Position numbers and translations under genes: made by a program
In this document: piece by piece, positions 26,378 to 34,769 of the stretch
Layout: each line of letters begins with the position of its first letter
How positions within the stretch are numbered: the stretch's first letter is position 1
The notes under the pieces: model-generated
Told to the model about the DNA's origin: nothing
Database searches by the model: none
What the model saw: the letters and a program-made list of their open reading frames with translations, nothing else
Source of the DNA: Actinomyces sp. oral taxon 448 str. F0400
Lineage (GTDB): Bacteria > Actinomycetota > Actinomycetes > Actinomycetales > Actinomycetaceae
NCBI RefSeq assembly: GCF_000220835.1
Contig: NZ_GL985606.1
Span: forward strand, 1,747,861 to 1,811,860
DNA: 64,000 bases
Direction: 5' to 3'

Positions 26378-26845
26378 TCAGGGACGGTCGTCATCGAGGA
26401 TGTGCTCGATGTCGATCTCGCCCGACGTGGTGCGCAGAGCCTCGAGCTGACGACGCTCCTTCTTCGTGGGGCGGCCTGCGCCGCGATCGCGGATGACGGC
26501 GGCGGGGACGTCCATGGGGGAGGGACGCGGCGCCGAAACGTCGGCGTAGGCGGTTTGCGCGATCGGCGCCCCGACACGCTTGACTAGGATCCGGGAGACG
26601 ATGAAACGCCGGTCGAATCCATGGACCCGGTAGCGGACCTCGTCGCCGATCCTGACGCGCTGGGAGGGCTTGGCGGGCTCGTCGTTGACGCGAACGTGCC
26701 CGGCGCGGCACGCGGTCGTCGCTGCGGAGCGGGTTTTGGCTTGGCGTATGCTCCACAGCCACACATCGACCCTCGCCGAAGCGGGGTCGGCGGGCTCGGC
26801 TGTGGTGTGCGCCCGCCCCTCTCGCGTCCGCCTGCTGCTCATCAT
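26378..26845 (-). CDS. S4-domain RNA-binding protein (Hsp15/HslR-like)
   Basis: A 155-residue protein with an S4 domain at about residues 25-75 (RVDVWLWSIRQAKTRSAATTACRAGHVRVNDEPAKPS) followed by a short beta extension and a basic tail (GRPTKKERRQLEALR). This matches Hsp15/HslR, which in Escherichia coli binds stalled 50S subunits carrying peptidyl-tRNA. TAGAAT lies six bases before the ATG, so the message is probably leaderless even though this promoter overlaps the end of the next gene's territory. Confidence 0.83.
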   Translation of the reverse strand: MMSSRRTREGRAHTTAEPADPASARVDVWLWSIRQAKTRSAATTACRAGHVRVNDEPAKPSQRVRIGDEVRYRVHGFDRRFIVSRILVKRVGAPIAQTAYADVSAPRPSPMDVPAAVIRDRGAGRPTKKERRQLEALRTTSGEIDIEHILDDDRP

Positions 26846-26857
26846 GGCCCGATTCTA
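26846..26857 (-). promoter_or_regulatory. Leaderless promoter of the S4-domain gene
   Basis: On the minus strand TAGAAT (26857-26852) is followed by six bases and the ATG at 26845. Confidence 0.5.
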
Positions 26858-27853
26858 GCGGCGACGGCTCATGCCCGACCGCCCGGCACGATGCCCCGCC
26901 GATAGGGCGCGCCTGCCCCGGGCGGCGAGACCCGATCCAATCAGGGCCAATCCGACGAGCGCCACCAGCCTGTAGACCGGATTGCCGTGGAGGGCCTCGG
27001 CGGTGCTGTAAGCGGTACCGGTGACGCGTTCCAGGGCAGAGGGAGCTCCATCGCCCCCAGCTGCGCAGTCTGACAGGACCGCGCGCAGCGCGTCGACATC
27101 GGCCTGCGGAAGTCCCAGTTCGTAGGCGGAGGCCACCGAGACGAAACGGGCGGCATAGGCGCACCGGTAGGAATCATCGGGAGGCCACCAACCCCGGCCC
27201 GTCTCGGTGTCCCAGGAGTCGGTCTCGCTCGAGCCCGCCGGACAGGTCGCGGGCCCGCAGGCCGACTTGTCCTGGTTGGCCTTGCCATCGACCGCGAGCA
27301 GGTTGAGAGGGTCGTTCGCCACCAGCAGACGCGTGCGATCGTCCCAGGCCCAGGCTCCATGCGCGTAGAGGTAATTCAGAGGGATCACGTGGTCGATCTG
27401 AACCGCTTCGGAGGTGCCCTTCCCGCGCTGGAAGGCGATGGTGGAGCCCGTGTAGGGATCGCGAAGCGTGCCGAACCACACCGTGGCGTCGGGGCACGAG
27501 GACGCCCCCTGTCCAACGCCCTGGCCACGGTCCTGCACGCCCTCGGCCCGCGAGTAGTCCACGTCGGTCAGGTCCCGGGCGAGAATCTCGTTGCGAGTAT
27601 CGCAGCCGTCACCGTCAACGTCCTCCCATGCCTCGCCGAACCAGCCCGTGCGCGCCCCGCCCTCGCTCCAGGAGGCGGCGGCCGGGGCATCCGGTGGAAG
27701 GGAGTCGAGGGCGCTTAGGGCGTCGGCCGGACTCAGAACCAGGTCGCCGCGGGCATCCCAGTCGCCGGACGAGACGGGACTCGTCGCGCTCGGCGCCGCC
27801 ACGAGGGCGATGGCTGCGGTGATACGCAGCAGGTACGGCATCGACGTGAGCAT
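26855..27853 (-). CDS. Secreted HNH nuclease (DUF1524/GmrSD C-terminal type) with C-terminal membrane anchor
   Basis: A 332-residue protein. A signal peptide (about residues 1-24, LLRITAAIALVAAPSA) is followed by a cysteine-containing DUF1524-type HNH domain: EDVDGDGCDTRNEILARDL, GTLRDPYTGSTIAFQRG, VQIDHVIPLNYLYAHGAW, VANDPLNLLAVDGKANQDKS and RCAYAARFV. The DHV His and the N-P-x-N/N-x-x-K residues are the expected metal/catalytic set. Residues near 295-315 (YRLVALVGLALIGSGLAA) form a helix followed by an Arg-rich tail, so it may stay membrane-attached. There is no LPXTG motif. It probably degrades extracellular DNA. Confidence 0.8.
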   Translation of the reverse strand: MLTSMPYLLRITAAIALVAAPSATSPVSSGDWDARGDLVLSPADALSALDSLPPDAPAAASWSEGGARTGWFGEAWEDVDGDGCDTRNEILARDLTDVDYSRAEGVQDRGQGVGQGASSCPDATVWFGTLRDPYTGSTIAFQRGKGTSEAVQIDHVIPLNYLYAHGAWAWDDRTRLLVANDPLNLLAVDGKANQDKSACGPATCPAGSSETDSWDTETGRGWWPPDDSYRCAYAARFVSVASAYELGLPQADVDALRAVLSDCAAGGDGAPSALERVTGTAYSTAEALHGNPVYRLVALVGLALIGSGLAARGRRALSAGHRAGRSGMSRRR

Positions 27854-28099
27854 GTCAGAAGGCGACGGCGGAGGAAGTCGGGACGGGCAGGCCGAGCGGC
27901 TGGGTTGTCATAGTCTTAAGTTACGCGGTGCGCAGCAGTCTGACTGGGTTCGTCCACAGCCCACCGGCGGCTCCTGCGGGCCCAGCAGCTGCGCGCAGCC
28001 GACGTGCCACTCCGGGCAGCGGCTGATCAGGCGTCGCTACCGGCTTCCCGCCTCCGATCCCCGGAGCCGGTGGTCTCGATCATGCGTGGTCGAAGGCTT

Positions 28100-29077
28100 T
28101 CACCAGAAGACTTCTTCGCGAGCGGGGCAGTTCTGCGCGATGAAGGACGCCAGAACCTCCTCGAAGACAAGATCGGGGGTGAGTCGGCGCAGCTCCTCAT
28201 TCATGGTCGTGATCGGCTCGCGCCTGGGCATGGTGACGATCTGCGGCTCACCGCCCCCGGGACGGGTGATGGCGACGCGTTCCTGGTCTTTGCGGGTAAT
28301 GATGATCTCGCCGTCGGGCGTGGTCACGGTGATCGAGGCGATACCGCTGAATCCGGGGACGTCGACATGGGCCACCGGTACGCCGGTGCGCACGGCCAGC
28401 CATTGGACCATCAGAGCCATGGAGGCGTTCTCGGGCTCACCGGCGATGACGATGCTACGTACTGCTCCCTCGCGCAGGACCGAATCGAGGGTCGAGGCGA
28501 CCATGGCCCTCCACAGCGTGATTCTCGTCCAGGCCAGGTCGATGTCGCCACGGGTGAAGGACGGTGCCAGCGCTCTGAGGGCCGTCACCGGGTCGTCCAG
28601 CGCGGGGGTGTTGGTGATGCGGGTGGAGGCCAGGCGTCCCAGGGGGCTCTCCGCCGGGACGTCGGGCGGAGTCGTCGGCCACCAGGTCACCACCGGGACG
28701 TCGGGCAGCAGGAAGGGCACCACGAGCGTGTCGATGTGCTCGACGGCCTCGCCCCACGGGTGCAGGACCAGCGTTTGACCGGCCCCGGCATCGTGACCGA
28801 CTCGGATCTCGGCGTCCAGGTGCCCCACGTCGGAGGTGACGTGCCCGTCGCGGGGCCCGGTTGTCGCGTCGTCGCCCACGTCGGGGCGGACCACCGCGAT
28901 AATGCGGCACGGGTGGTCCCGGCTCGCACCGTGTGCCGCCTCCAGGGCGTCCTCGAGACCAGCGGGGTCGGTATCGATGATGAGCGTCAGCACGTGGGAG
29001 CCGCCCAGACTCCCTTCCTCGGCGAGCAGCGCGGCGACGATGTGGTCGGTGGTCGTGGCGGTCAGGGTGGTGATCAT
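28100..29077 (-). CDS. opcA: Glucose-6-phosphate dehydrogenase assembly protein OpcA
   Basis: A 325-residue OpcA. Typical stretches are TLVVPFLLPDVPVVTWWPTTPP, DIDLAWTRITLWRAMVASTLD and GVPVAHVDVPGFSGIASITVTTPDG. In actinobacteria and cyanobacteria OpcA binds glucose-6-phosphate dehydrogenase and activates it. GGAGG precedes the ATG at 29077, which overlaps the zwf stop as ATGA, so enzyme and activator are made together. Confidence 0.92.
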   Translation of the reverse strand: MITTLTATTTDHIVAALLAEEGSLGGSHVLTLIIDTDPAGLEDALEAAHGASRDHPCRIIAVVRPDVGDDATTGPRDGHVTSDVGHLDAEIRVGHDAGAGQTLVLHPWGEAVEHIDTLVVPFLLPDVPVVTWWPTTPPDVPAESPLGRLASTRITNTPALDDPVTALRALAPSFTRGDIDLAWTRITLWRAMVASTLDSVLREGAVRSIVIAGEPENASMALMVQWLAVRTGVPVAHVDVPGFSGIASITVTTPDGEIIITRKDQERVAITRPGGGEPQIVTMPRREPITTMNEELRRLTPDLVFEEVLASFIAQNCPAREEVFW

Positions 29078-30654
29078 GAGCGCCTCCAGGTGCGGCCGTC
29101 GCGGGCGATGAGCTGATGAGCGGTCCCAGGTCCCCACGATCCGGGCCGATATCCGGCGGGTGCCCCGGACGCGGCCCAGTGCTCGATCACGGGATCCAGG
29201 ATCCGCCAGGACAGGTCGACCTCCCGTTGATGAGGGAACAACGGAGCGTCACCGAGCAGGGCGTCGAGAATCAGCCGTTCGTAGGCCTCGGGGGAGTCCT
29301 CGTTGAACGCGCCTCCGTAGCCGAAATCCATGGTCACGTCGCGCAACTCCATGTGCGCGCCTGGGACCTTGGACGCCAGACGCATGGTGACGCCTTCGTC
29401 GGGCTGAATCCGCAAGATGACTGCATTGGCGCCCACGCCCGCGGTGGCCGCGTCGTCGAAGGGCAGGAAAGGCGGCCGTTTGAAGACGACGGCGACCTCA
29501 GTCACACGCCGGGTCAGACGCTTGCCGGTGCGCAGGTAAAAAGGCACGCTCGCCCAACGCCGATTGGCGATCTCCAGACGCACGGCTGCGAAGGTCTCTG
29601 TGCGCGAGTCGGAGGAGACTCCGTCCTCTTCCAGGTAGCCCTTGACGGGGAGGCCGCCTTGGAATCCGGCGTCGTAGCGACCGCGGGCCGTCGTCGCGTC
29701 CAAGTCGAGGACGCCGTGGCGCTCCAGGCGCACAGAGGCCAGGACCTTCTCCTTCTCGGCGCGCACGGCCGGAGCCGTCAGCGACGTCGGTTCCTCCATG
29801 GCGGTCAGCGCCAGGAGCTGGAGCAAGTGGTTCTGGATGACGTCGCGGGCCGAGCCGATGGTGTCGTAATAGCCCGCGCGGGTGCCGATGCCGATGTCCT
29901 CGGCCATGGTGATCTGAACGTGGTCGACGTAGCTCTGGTTCCACAGCGGTTCGAACATGGTGTTGGCGAAGCGCAGCGCCAGGATGTTCTGGACCGTCTC
30001 TTTGCCCAGATAGTGGTCAACGCGGAAGACGTCGTCAGCACGCACGATTCGTGACACGAGGGAGTCGAGTTCGGCGGCGCTGGCCCGGTCGTGGCCGAAG
30101 GGCTTCTCGATGATCACGCGCCGCCACGAGCCCGGCGCCTCGTCGACCAGTCCGGAGGCCGCGATGCGTTCGGTGACCGCCGGGAACCAGCCCGGCGGGA
30201 TCGACAGGTAGAAGGCTCGATTGCCGCTGGTCCCGCGCGTGGCGTCCAGATCCGTCACGACATCGGTCAGCCGGGAGTAGGCGGCACCGTCCTCGAAGGA
30301 GGAGAACTCCACGAAGCGCATGCCCGCGGCCAGCTGGTCCCAGATAGCCTGATGCCACGGGGTGCGGGCACCCGCACGAGCCGTTTTGCCCACGTAGTCG
30401 CGCAGATCGTCGTCGTCCCATGAACGGCGTCCCACCCCCACCAGGGAGAAACTGGGCGAGAGCAGGCCGCGGTTGGCCAGATCGTAGATGGCCGGCAGTA
30501 GCTTGTGGCGCGCCAGATCACCGGTGATGCCAAACATGACGAGCACGCACGGATCAGCGATACGGGGCATGCGCAGGTCGCGAGGGTCCAGCAGGGGGTT
30601 GGGTCCGCCGACCGGCGCGCCGCGACCGGAGGCCGACGTCGAAGAATCGTCCAC
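29074..30654 (-). CDS. zwf: Glucose-6-phosphate 1-dehydrogenase
   Basis: A 526-residue enzyme. The NADP motif FGITGDLARHKLLPAIYDL lies near residue 41 and the substrate-binding signature RVDHYLGKETVQN carries the catalytic His/Lys region. It oxidises glucose-6-phosphate to 6-phosphogluconolactone, feeding the oxidative pentose phosphate pathway. GTG 30654 is preferred because GGAGGAAAG stands six bases before it; further upstream the frame lacks family similarity. It is followed by opcA and divergent from gnd, making a compact pathway locus. No lactonase gene is visible here. Confidence 0.94.
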   Translation of the reverse strand: MDDSSTSASGRGAPVGGPNPLLDPRDLRMPRIADPCVLVMFGITGDLARHKLLPAIYDLANRGLLSPSFSLVGVGRRSWDDDDLRDYVGKTARAGARTPWHQAIWDQLAAGMRFVEFSSFEDGAAYSRLTDVVTDLDATRGTSGNRAFYLSIPPGWFPAVTERIAASGLVDEAPGSWRRVIIEKPFGHDRASAAELDSLVSRIVRADDVFRVDHYLGKETVQNILALRFANTMFEPLWNQSYVDHVQITMAEDIGIGTRAGYYDTIGSARDVIQNHLLQLLALTAMEEPTSLTAPAVRAEKEKVLASVRLERHGVLDLDATTARGRYDAGFQGGLPVKGYLEEDGVSSDSRTETFAAVRLEIANRRWASVPFYLRTGKRLTRRVTEVAVVFKRPPFLPFDDAATAGVGANAVILRIQPDEGVTMRLASKVPGAHMELRDVTMDFGYGGAFNEDSPEAYERLILDALLGDAPLFPHQREVDLSWRILDPVIEHWAASGAPAGYRPGSWGPGTAHQLIARDGRTWRRS

Positions 30655-30814
30655 GGGTATCTTTCCTCCAGTGGTGCACGGCTCGGGTGGGACGTCCACC
30701 TCACTCACTGTAGTAGACGTGTCGGGACCGCATAGGAACCGAGTCGCGGCTGTGGGCAAACGCCGTCTTCTCCGGCGCGGGCCGCCCGACGTCTTCGAGC
30801 TCGGAGACCGTCGC

Positions 30815-30830
30815 GATAAGCTCTCTTATC
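30815..30830. promoter_or_regulatory. GATAAG inverted repeat upstream of gnd
   Basis: GATAAG (30815-30820) and CTTATC (30825-30830) are perfect inverted copies with a four-base spacer in the 237-base divergent zwf/gnd region, about 60 bases before the gnd start. It is a candidate operator. The regulator is unknown. Confidence 0.4.
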
Positions 30831-30891
30831 AGGCGCCGCTGGCGCACCCACCACTCGCCCGCCGCTTTCGACGCGGGCAGGAAGGCAACAC

Positions 30892-32367
30892 ATGAGCGAT
30901 TTCACTCCGCCCCCCTCCGTTGCTGACATCGGCGTCTACGGTCTGGGAGTGATGGGCACGAACCTGGCTCGTAACCTGGCCCGGCACGGACACGACGTAG
31001 CCGTGTTCAACCGCACTCTCGCTCGCACCGAACATCTCATGGCCCGCTACGCTGATGAGGGCGACTTCGTGCCCGCGGCGCGGCTGACCGACTTCGTGGC
31101 TTCACTGCGGCGCCCGCGCGTCGTCATCATCATGGTCCAGGCGGGCGCCGCTACCGAGGCGGTCATCGACCAGCTCCGTGAACTCCTCGGGCCCGGAGAC
31201 ATCATCGTCGACGCCGGCAACACCTTCTACAAAGACACTCAGCGTCGACAGGCGGTTCTGAAGGATACCGGCATCCATTTCGTGGGCATGGGCGTGTCCG
31301 GCGGGGAGGAGGGGGCCCTGCTCGGGCCCTCGATCATGCCCGGCGGTACCGCGGAGTCCTACGATCGGCTCGGCCCGATGCTCGAATCCATCTCCGCTCA
31401 TGTCGACGGCTCCCCGTGCTGCACGTATGTGGGCTCCGACGGCGCCGGCCACTTTGTCAAGATGGTTCACAACGGCATTGAGTACGCCGACATGCAGCTC
31501 ATCGCCGAGGCCTACGACCTGCTGCGCCATGTAGCGGGGCTGAGCGTGCCGCTCATCGCCGGGGTGTTCCGCTCCTGGAAGGACTCTGAGCTCGATTCCT
31601 ACCTGGTTGACATCACCGCCGAGGTTCTCGACCGCGTTGATCCGGCGACCGACGAGCCCTTCGTCGACGTCGTCCTCGACGCCGCCGGACAGAAGGGCAC
31701 CGGGGTGTGGGCCACCCAGACCGCTCTCGAACTCGGGGTGGCGGTTCCCGCGATCGCTGAAGCGACCTTCGCACGAGCCGCCTCCTCTTCGACGGCGATC
31801 CGCGCCGCGGTGCGCGGCGCGGACATGAACGCCGGGGCCGGGGGGAGTGGTTTCAAGTCCGATGAGGACCGCACGGCCTTCATCGAGTCGGTCAAGCAGG
31901 CCCTCTACGGTTCGAAGATTGCCGCTTACGCCCAGGGCTTCGACGAGATCTCCACCGCCAGCACCAAGAATGATTGGAATGTGGACCTGGGCGCCATGGC
32001 GCGCATCTGGCGTGGCGGATGCATCATCCGCGCCCGCTTCCTAGACGACATCACCCGCGCTTATCAGGAGGATCCGGGACTCGCCAGCCTGCTGACGGCC
32101 CCCGTCTTCACTCGAGCCCTGGAGACCGCTCTGCCCTCCTGGCGCAAGGTCGTGGCGACCTCCGCACTGGCCGGTGTTCCGGCTCCGGCCTTCGCCTCCT
32201 CACTGGCCTACGTCGATCAATTGCGCGCTCCGAGGCTGCCGGCAGCCCTCATCCAGGGGCAGCGCGACTTCTTCGGCTCCCACACTTACCACCGTACTGA
32301 CGATCCGCGGGGCGTGTACCACGTGCTGTGGGCGCAGGACGGTCGCCCTGAGGAGAAGTGGGACTGA
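30892..32367 (+). CDS. gnd: 6-phosphogluconate dehydrogenase (decarboxylating)
   Basis: A 491-residue enzyme. The N-terminal NADP motif is YGLGVMGTNLARNLARHG. The catalytic segment includes GMGVSGGEEGALLGPSIMPGG and KMVHNGIEYADMQLIAEAYDLL, and the all-helical C-terminal domain ends with the conserved RDFFGSHTYHRTD substrate-binding tail. It converts 6-phosphogluconate to ribulose-5-phosphate, CO2 and NADPH. AGGAAGG precedes the ATG. It is divergent from zwf-opcA and works directly downstream of them in the pathway. Confidence 0.95.
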   Translation: MSDFTPPPSVADIGVYGLGVMGTNLARNLARHGHDVAVFNRTLARTEHLMARYADEGDFVPAARLTDFVASLRRPRVVIIMVQAGAATEAVIDQLRELLGPGDIIVDAGNTFYKDTQRRQAVLKDTGIHFVGMGVSGGEEGALLGPSIMPGGTAESYDRLGPMLESISAHVDGSPCCTYVGSDGAGHFVKMVHNGIEYADMQLIAEAYDLLRHVAGLSVPLIAGVFRSWKDSELDSYLVDITAEVLDRVDPATDEPFVDVVLDAAGQKGTGVWATQTALELGVAVPAIAEATFARAASSSTAIRAAVRGADMNAGAGGSGFKSDEDRTAFIESVKQALYGSKIAAYAQGFDEISTASTKNDWNVDLGAMARIWRGGCIIRARFLDDITRAYQEDPGLASLLTAPVFTRALETALPSWRKVVATSALAGVPAPAFASSLAYVDQLRAPRLPAALIQGQRDFFGSHTYHRTDDPRGVYHVLWAQDGRPEEKWD

Positions 32368-32701
32368 TCCCAATCTGGATGACGACTCGCGGTGGTGGTT
32401 GTGATGTGAACGGTGTTCGCACGGCTTGAGGAGACTGAACGCTCGAGCGCTGATCGCCCGCGCATCGTGGTGGGATTTCTTCCGGCTGCGAGCCGAACCC
32501 GGAGGCTCGCGCAGGTCGGGACTCGGCCGGCGGGCCGCCCCGGTTCGCCGGGCTTCTTGCCGGGCCCCAATCAGCGGGTAACACGACCGGGAGCGCGCTG
32601 TGAGCGTACGCGACTGCGGTGACGTTGCCAGTGGTGCGCACGGCAACGGTATGGTGTGACCACACCGGCGCGACCCGCGCCGCCCGACCCGAGGGGAACA
32701 G
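32368..32701. other. 334-base intergenic region between gnd and the FHA gene
   Basis: No coding frame looks real. The first 250 bases are GC-rich without a clear terminator T-run. The last 80 bases hold two inverted repeats described separately and a possible -10 (TATGGT, 32650-32655) with TTGCCA 19 bases upstream. The FHA gene is preceded by GAGGGGAA. Confidence 0.5.
32624..32666. promoter_or_regulatory. Paired inverted repeats upstream of the FHA-ftsR operon
   Basis: GTTGCC (32624) pairs with GGCAAC (32642-32647) around a core containing the palindrome GTGCGCAC (32634-32641). Directly after it GGTGTG-AC-CACACC (32653-32666) is a perfect inverted repeat. Both overlap the likely -35/-10 region, suggesting regulator sites, perhaps for the MerR-type FtsR encoded just downstream. 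Confidence 0.4.
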
Positions 32702-33154
32702 ATGTCGAGCACGCCGATCGAGCCGGACCCCAGCACGACCCAGTCCTTCGGAGCTATGGACTTCAATACGGAGTCCGCCGGCCCGCTCATCGGGCTGTCC
32801 CAGCAGGACCGTGCTGCGATCAACGCGCTGCCCGCCGGGACGGCTCTTCTTCTGGTTCAGCAGGGACCGACCACCGGTGCGCGTTTTCTGCTCGATGCGG
32901 CCGAGACGACCGTGGGCCGGCATCCGCGTGCCGATATCTTCCTCGACGACGTCACCGTCTCGCGTAAGCACGCGATCTTCGTCGCTCTACCGGAGGGCGG
33001 TTTCGCTGTGCGCGACTCGGGATCGCTCAACGGCACCTATGTCAATCGCCAGCGCGTCGAGCAGGCGACTCTGCGACTGGGTGATGAGGTGCAGATCGGC
33101 AAGTACCGTATGACCTATCACCCCGGTCCGATCGCGGGTGCGGCTGCGCAGTGA
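32702..33154 (+). CDS. FHA-domain protein, GarA/OdhI-like
   Basis: A 150-residue protein. The FHA domain (about residues 50-135) has GRHPRADIFLDDVTVSRKHA and SGSLNGTYVN, the phosphothreonine-binding loops, almost identical to GarA and OdhI. In those proteins an N-terminal ETTSVF motif is phosphorylated by PknB/PknG and controls 2-oxoglutarate dehydrogenase and glutamate dehydrogenase. Here the matching stretch reads STTQSF: both Thr and the Phe are kept but the flanks have changed. The stop overlaps ftsR (GTGA). Gene order garA-ftsR-DUF151-merR matches mycobacteria. Confidence 0.85.
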   Translation: MSSTPIEPDPSTTQSFGAMDFNTESAGPLIGLSQQDRAAINALPAGTALLLVQQGPTTGARFLLDAAETTVGRHPRADIFLDDVTVSRKHAIFVALPEGGFAVRDSGSLNGTYVNRQRVEQATLRLGDEVQIGKYRMTYHPGPIAGAAAQ

Positions 33155-33912
33155 GCGCTGCCTCCGCGCGCCGCCGTCCTGTTGAGCACGAGACGGTCGA
33201 TGTCGACGACGACGATGCCGAGCCCTGGCCACGGGGCGTCTCCCGCGATCCGAAGATGAAGATCTCAGAGGTCGTTGATCGCCTCAAGACGGAGTTTCCC
33301 GCCCTGTCTCTGTCGAAGGTGCGCTACCTCGAGGGGGAGGGGCTCATCGCCCCCTACAGGGTGGGTAACGGTTATCGGCGGTATTCCGAGGCCGACATGG
33401 AGCGGCTGCGGTACACCCTGACCGCTCAACGCGACGAGTATCTGCCGCTGTCGGTCATCCGGCAGCGACTCGCCGAGTTGGATGCCTCCCCTCAGGCCCC
33501 TCCGCCTCAGCCGTCACCGATCGCGCGTGTGGTAGCGGCCGACGGGCGCACTGTGACAGGGGCGACCCTGGATGCCGCCTCGCTCGCGCGCCATGCCGGC
33601 GCCTCCGTGGCCCAGCTCGAGGAGCTGATCTCCATCGGTGTCGTCGCCCCTGACACTCGTGGCCGTTTCGATGCGCGCGCCCTGGGCACGGTGACCCTGG
33701 CACTGCGCGCTCACCGGCTCGGCATTCCTCTTCGCAATCTGCGTCCGGTGCGGACCGCCGCGGAGCGAGAGGCCGATGTCATCGATGCAGCCGTTCAGCA
33801 CAAGCGGCAGCGTTCGAGCACGGCTGCTGAAGATGCCGCCACCGAGATCGCCGCCGTGCTGGCCGAGCTGCACTCGGCGCTGCTGCATCAGGCGATCTCG
33901 GCGCTGGAGTGA
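33151..33912 (+). CDS. ftsR: MerR-family regulator FtsR
   Basis: A 253-residue MerR-type regulator. An acidic N-terminal tail is followed by the winged helix (KMKISEVVDRLKTEFPALSLSKVRYLEGEGLIAPYRVGNGYRRYSEADMERLRY). A middle Pro-rich linker and a second helical domain (LARHAGASVAQLEELISIGVVAPDTRGRFD) follow. The Corynebacterium orthologue FtsR activates ftsZ. GTG 33151 overlaps the FHA gene stop. The second half also looks like a winged-helix fold, typical of this family. Confidence 0.85.
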   Translation: MSAASARRRPVEHETVDVDDDDAEPWPRGVSRDPKMKISEVVDRLKTEFPALSLSKVRYLEGEGLIAPYRVGNGYRRYSEADMERLRYTLTAQRDEYLPLSVIRQRLAELDASPQAPPPQPSPIARVVAADGRTVTGATLDAASLARHAGASVAQLEELISIGVVAPDTRGRFDARALGTVTLALRAHRLGIPLRNLRPVRTAAEREADVIDAAVQHKRQRSSTAAEDAATEIAAVLAELHSALLHQAISALE

Positions 33913-33986
33913 GCCAGCGGGAGGGCACGAGTGCGGGCCGCCGAGATGGCGACTCCGTTTCCCGGACACGGTGCCCGACGCACCCG

Positions 33987-33998
33987 TAGATTGCTCCT
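33987..33998 (+). promoter_or_regulatory. Leaderless promoter of the DUF151 gene
   Basis: TAGATT at 33987-33992, six bases, then GTG at 33999; no ribosome binding site. This gives the DUF151 gene a start independent of garA-ftsR. Confidence 0.5.
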
Positions 33999-34472
33999 GT
34001 GAGCACTATGACGCTGGTGGGGGTCCGTTCTACGGCGCCTTCAAGGGGTCTGGTCGCCATTCTCGTGGAGAATGGCGGCCCCGCAGTGCTCGCCGTACCC
34101 GTCAACGCCCGCGAGGGTTTGCTGCTCAGCGCGGGTCGGTCGGCGCGGTCCCCGAGCTGGACGGCCCTGCTGGAACAGACGTGTCGGGCGTTGGACGGCA
34201 GGATCCGCTCCGCCGAGCTCGACGTCGACGCCGATGCGGCACTGCGCGCCTGCCTGGTCGTCAGCCGGGACGAGCGGGAGCACCGTGTGCTCTGCACCCC
34301 GGGTGAGGCGCTGGTGGTGGCTCAGCGCCTGAATCGGCCGGTGGTTGCGAGTCCGACGCTTCTGAGGCTGCGAGATCTGGACCTGGCCGGAGACGACCTC
34401 CGCCTGCAGTTGACGCGGTGGAGGGGGGAGCTGACTGTTGTGGCGGCTGACGAGGGCGCACCTCCGAGTTGA
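33999..34472 (+). CDS. Bifunctional nuclease family (DUF151) protein
   Basis: A 157-residue DUF151/BFN-like protein. It lies between two MerR regulators in the conserved order seen in mycobacteria (the Rv1829 position). The core LLEQTCRALDGRIRSAELDVDADAALRACLVVSRD and PGEALVVAQRLNRPVVASPTLL fit the fold. The plant relative has dual RNase/DNase activity, but bacterial roles are unsettled. Family assignment rests on both sequence and position. It has its own leaderless-type promoter. Confidence 0.75.
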   Translation: MSTMTLVGVRSTAPSRGLVAILVENGGPAVLAVPVNAREGLLLSAGRSARSPSWTALLEQTCRALDGRIRSAELDVDADAALRACLVVSRDEREHRVLCTPGEALVVAQRLNRPVVASPTLLRLRDLDLAGDDLRLQLTRWRGELTVVAADEGAPPS

Positions 34473-34769
34473 GCACTCGGCACGCGAAACAGGAGTGACT
34501 CATGTGACTTATGATGTGAACTACGTCATATATTTGGGGAGGATGGTCGAGGCTGGACCCCTGACGTCAGGCGGGAAACCCTGCTGTGACCGGACTATTC
34601 TCGACCTTGCCTTGAGATTGAGGCGTCGACGACACGAGATGGCGGCGTGCCCTTCATTGAGCCCCGCGGGAGGTGGCCCTATCGTGGTCACTGGTCGGAG
34701 GAACCGATCCGACCCATCAGCACGGCACGTGTCCAGCACGCACGTCCCCATTCCGACAGGAGCAGGTCA

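Noticed and set aside
28004-29116. A 370-codon plus-strand frame opposite opcA.
   Set aside because: opcA on the minus strand has clear family similarity and a coupled start with zwf; the opposite frame has none.
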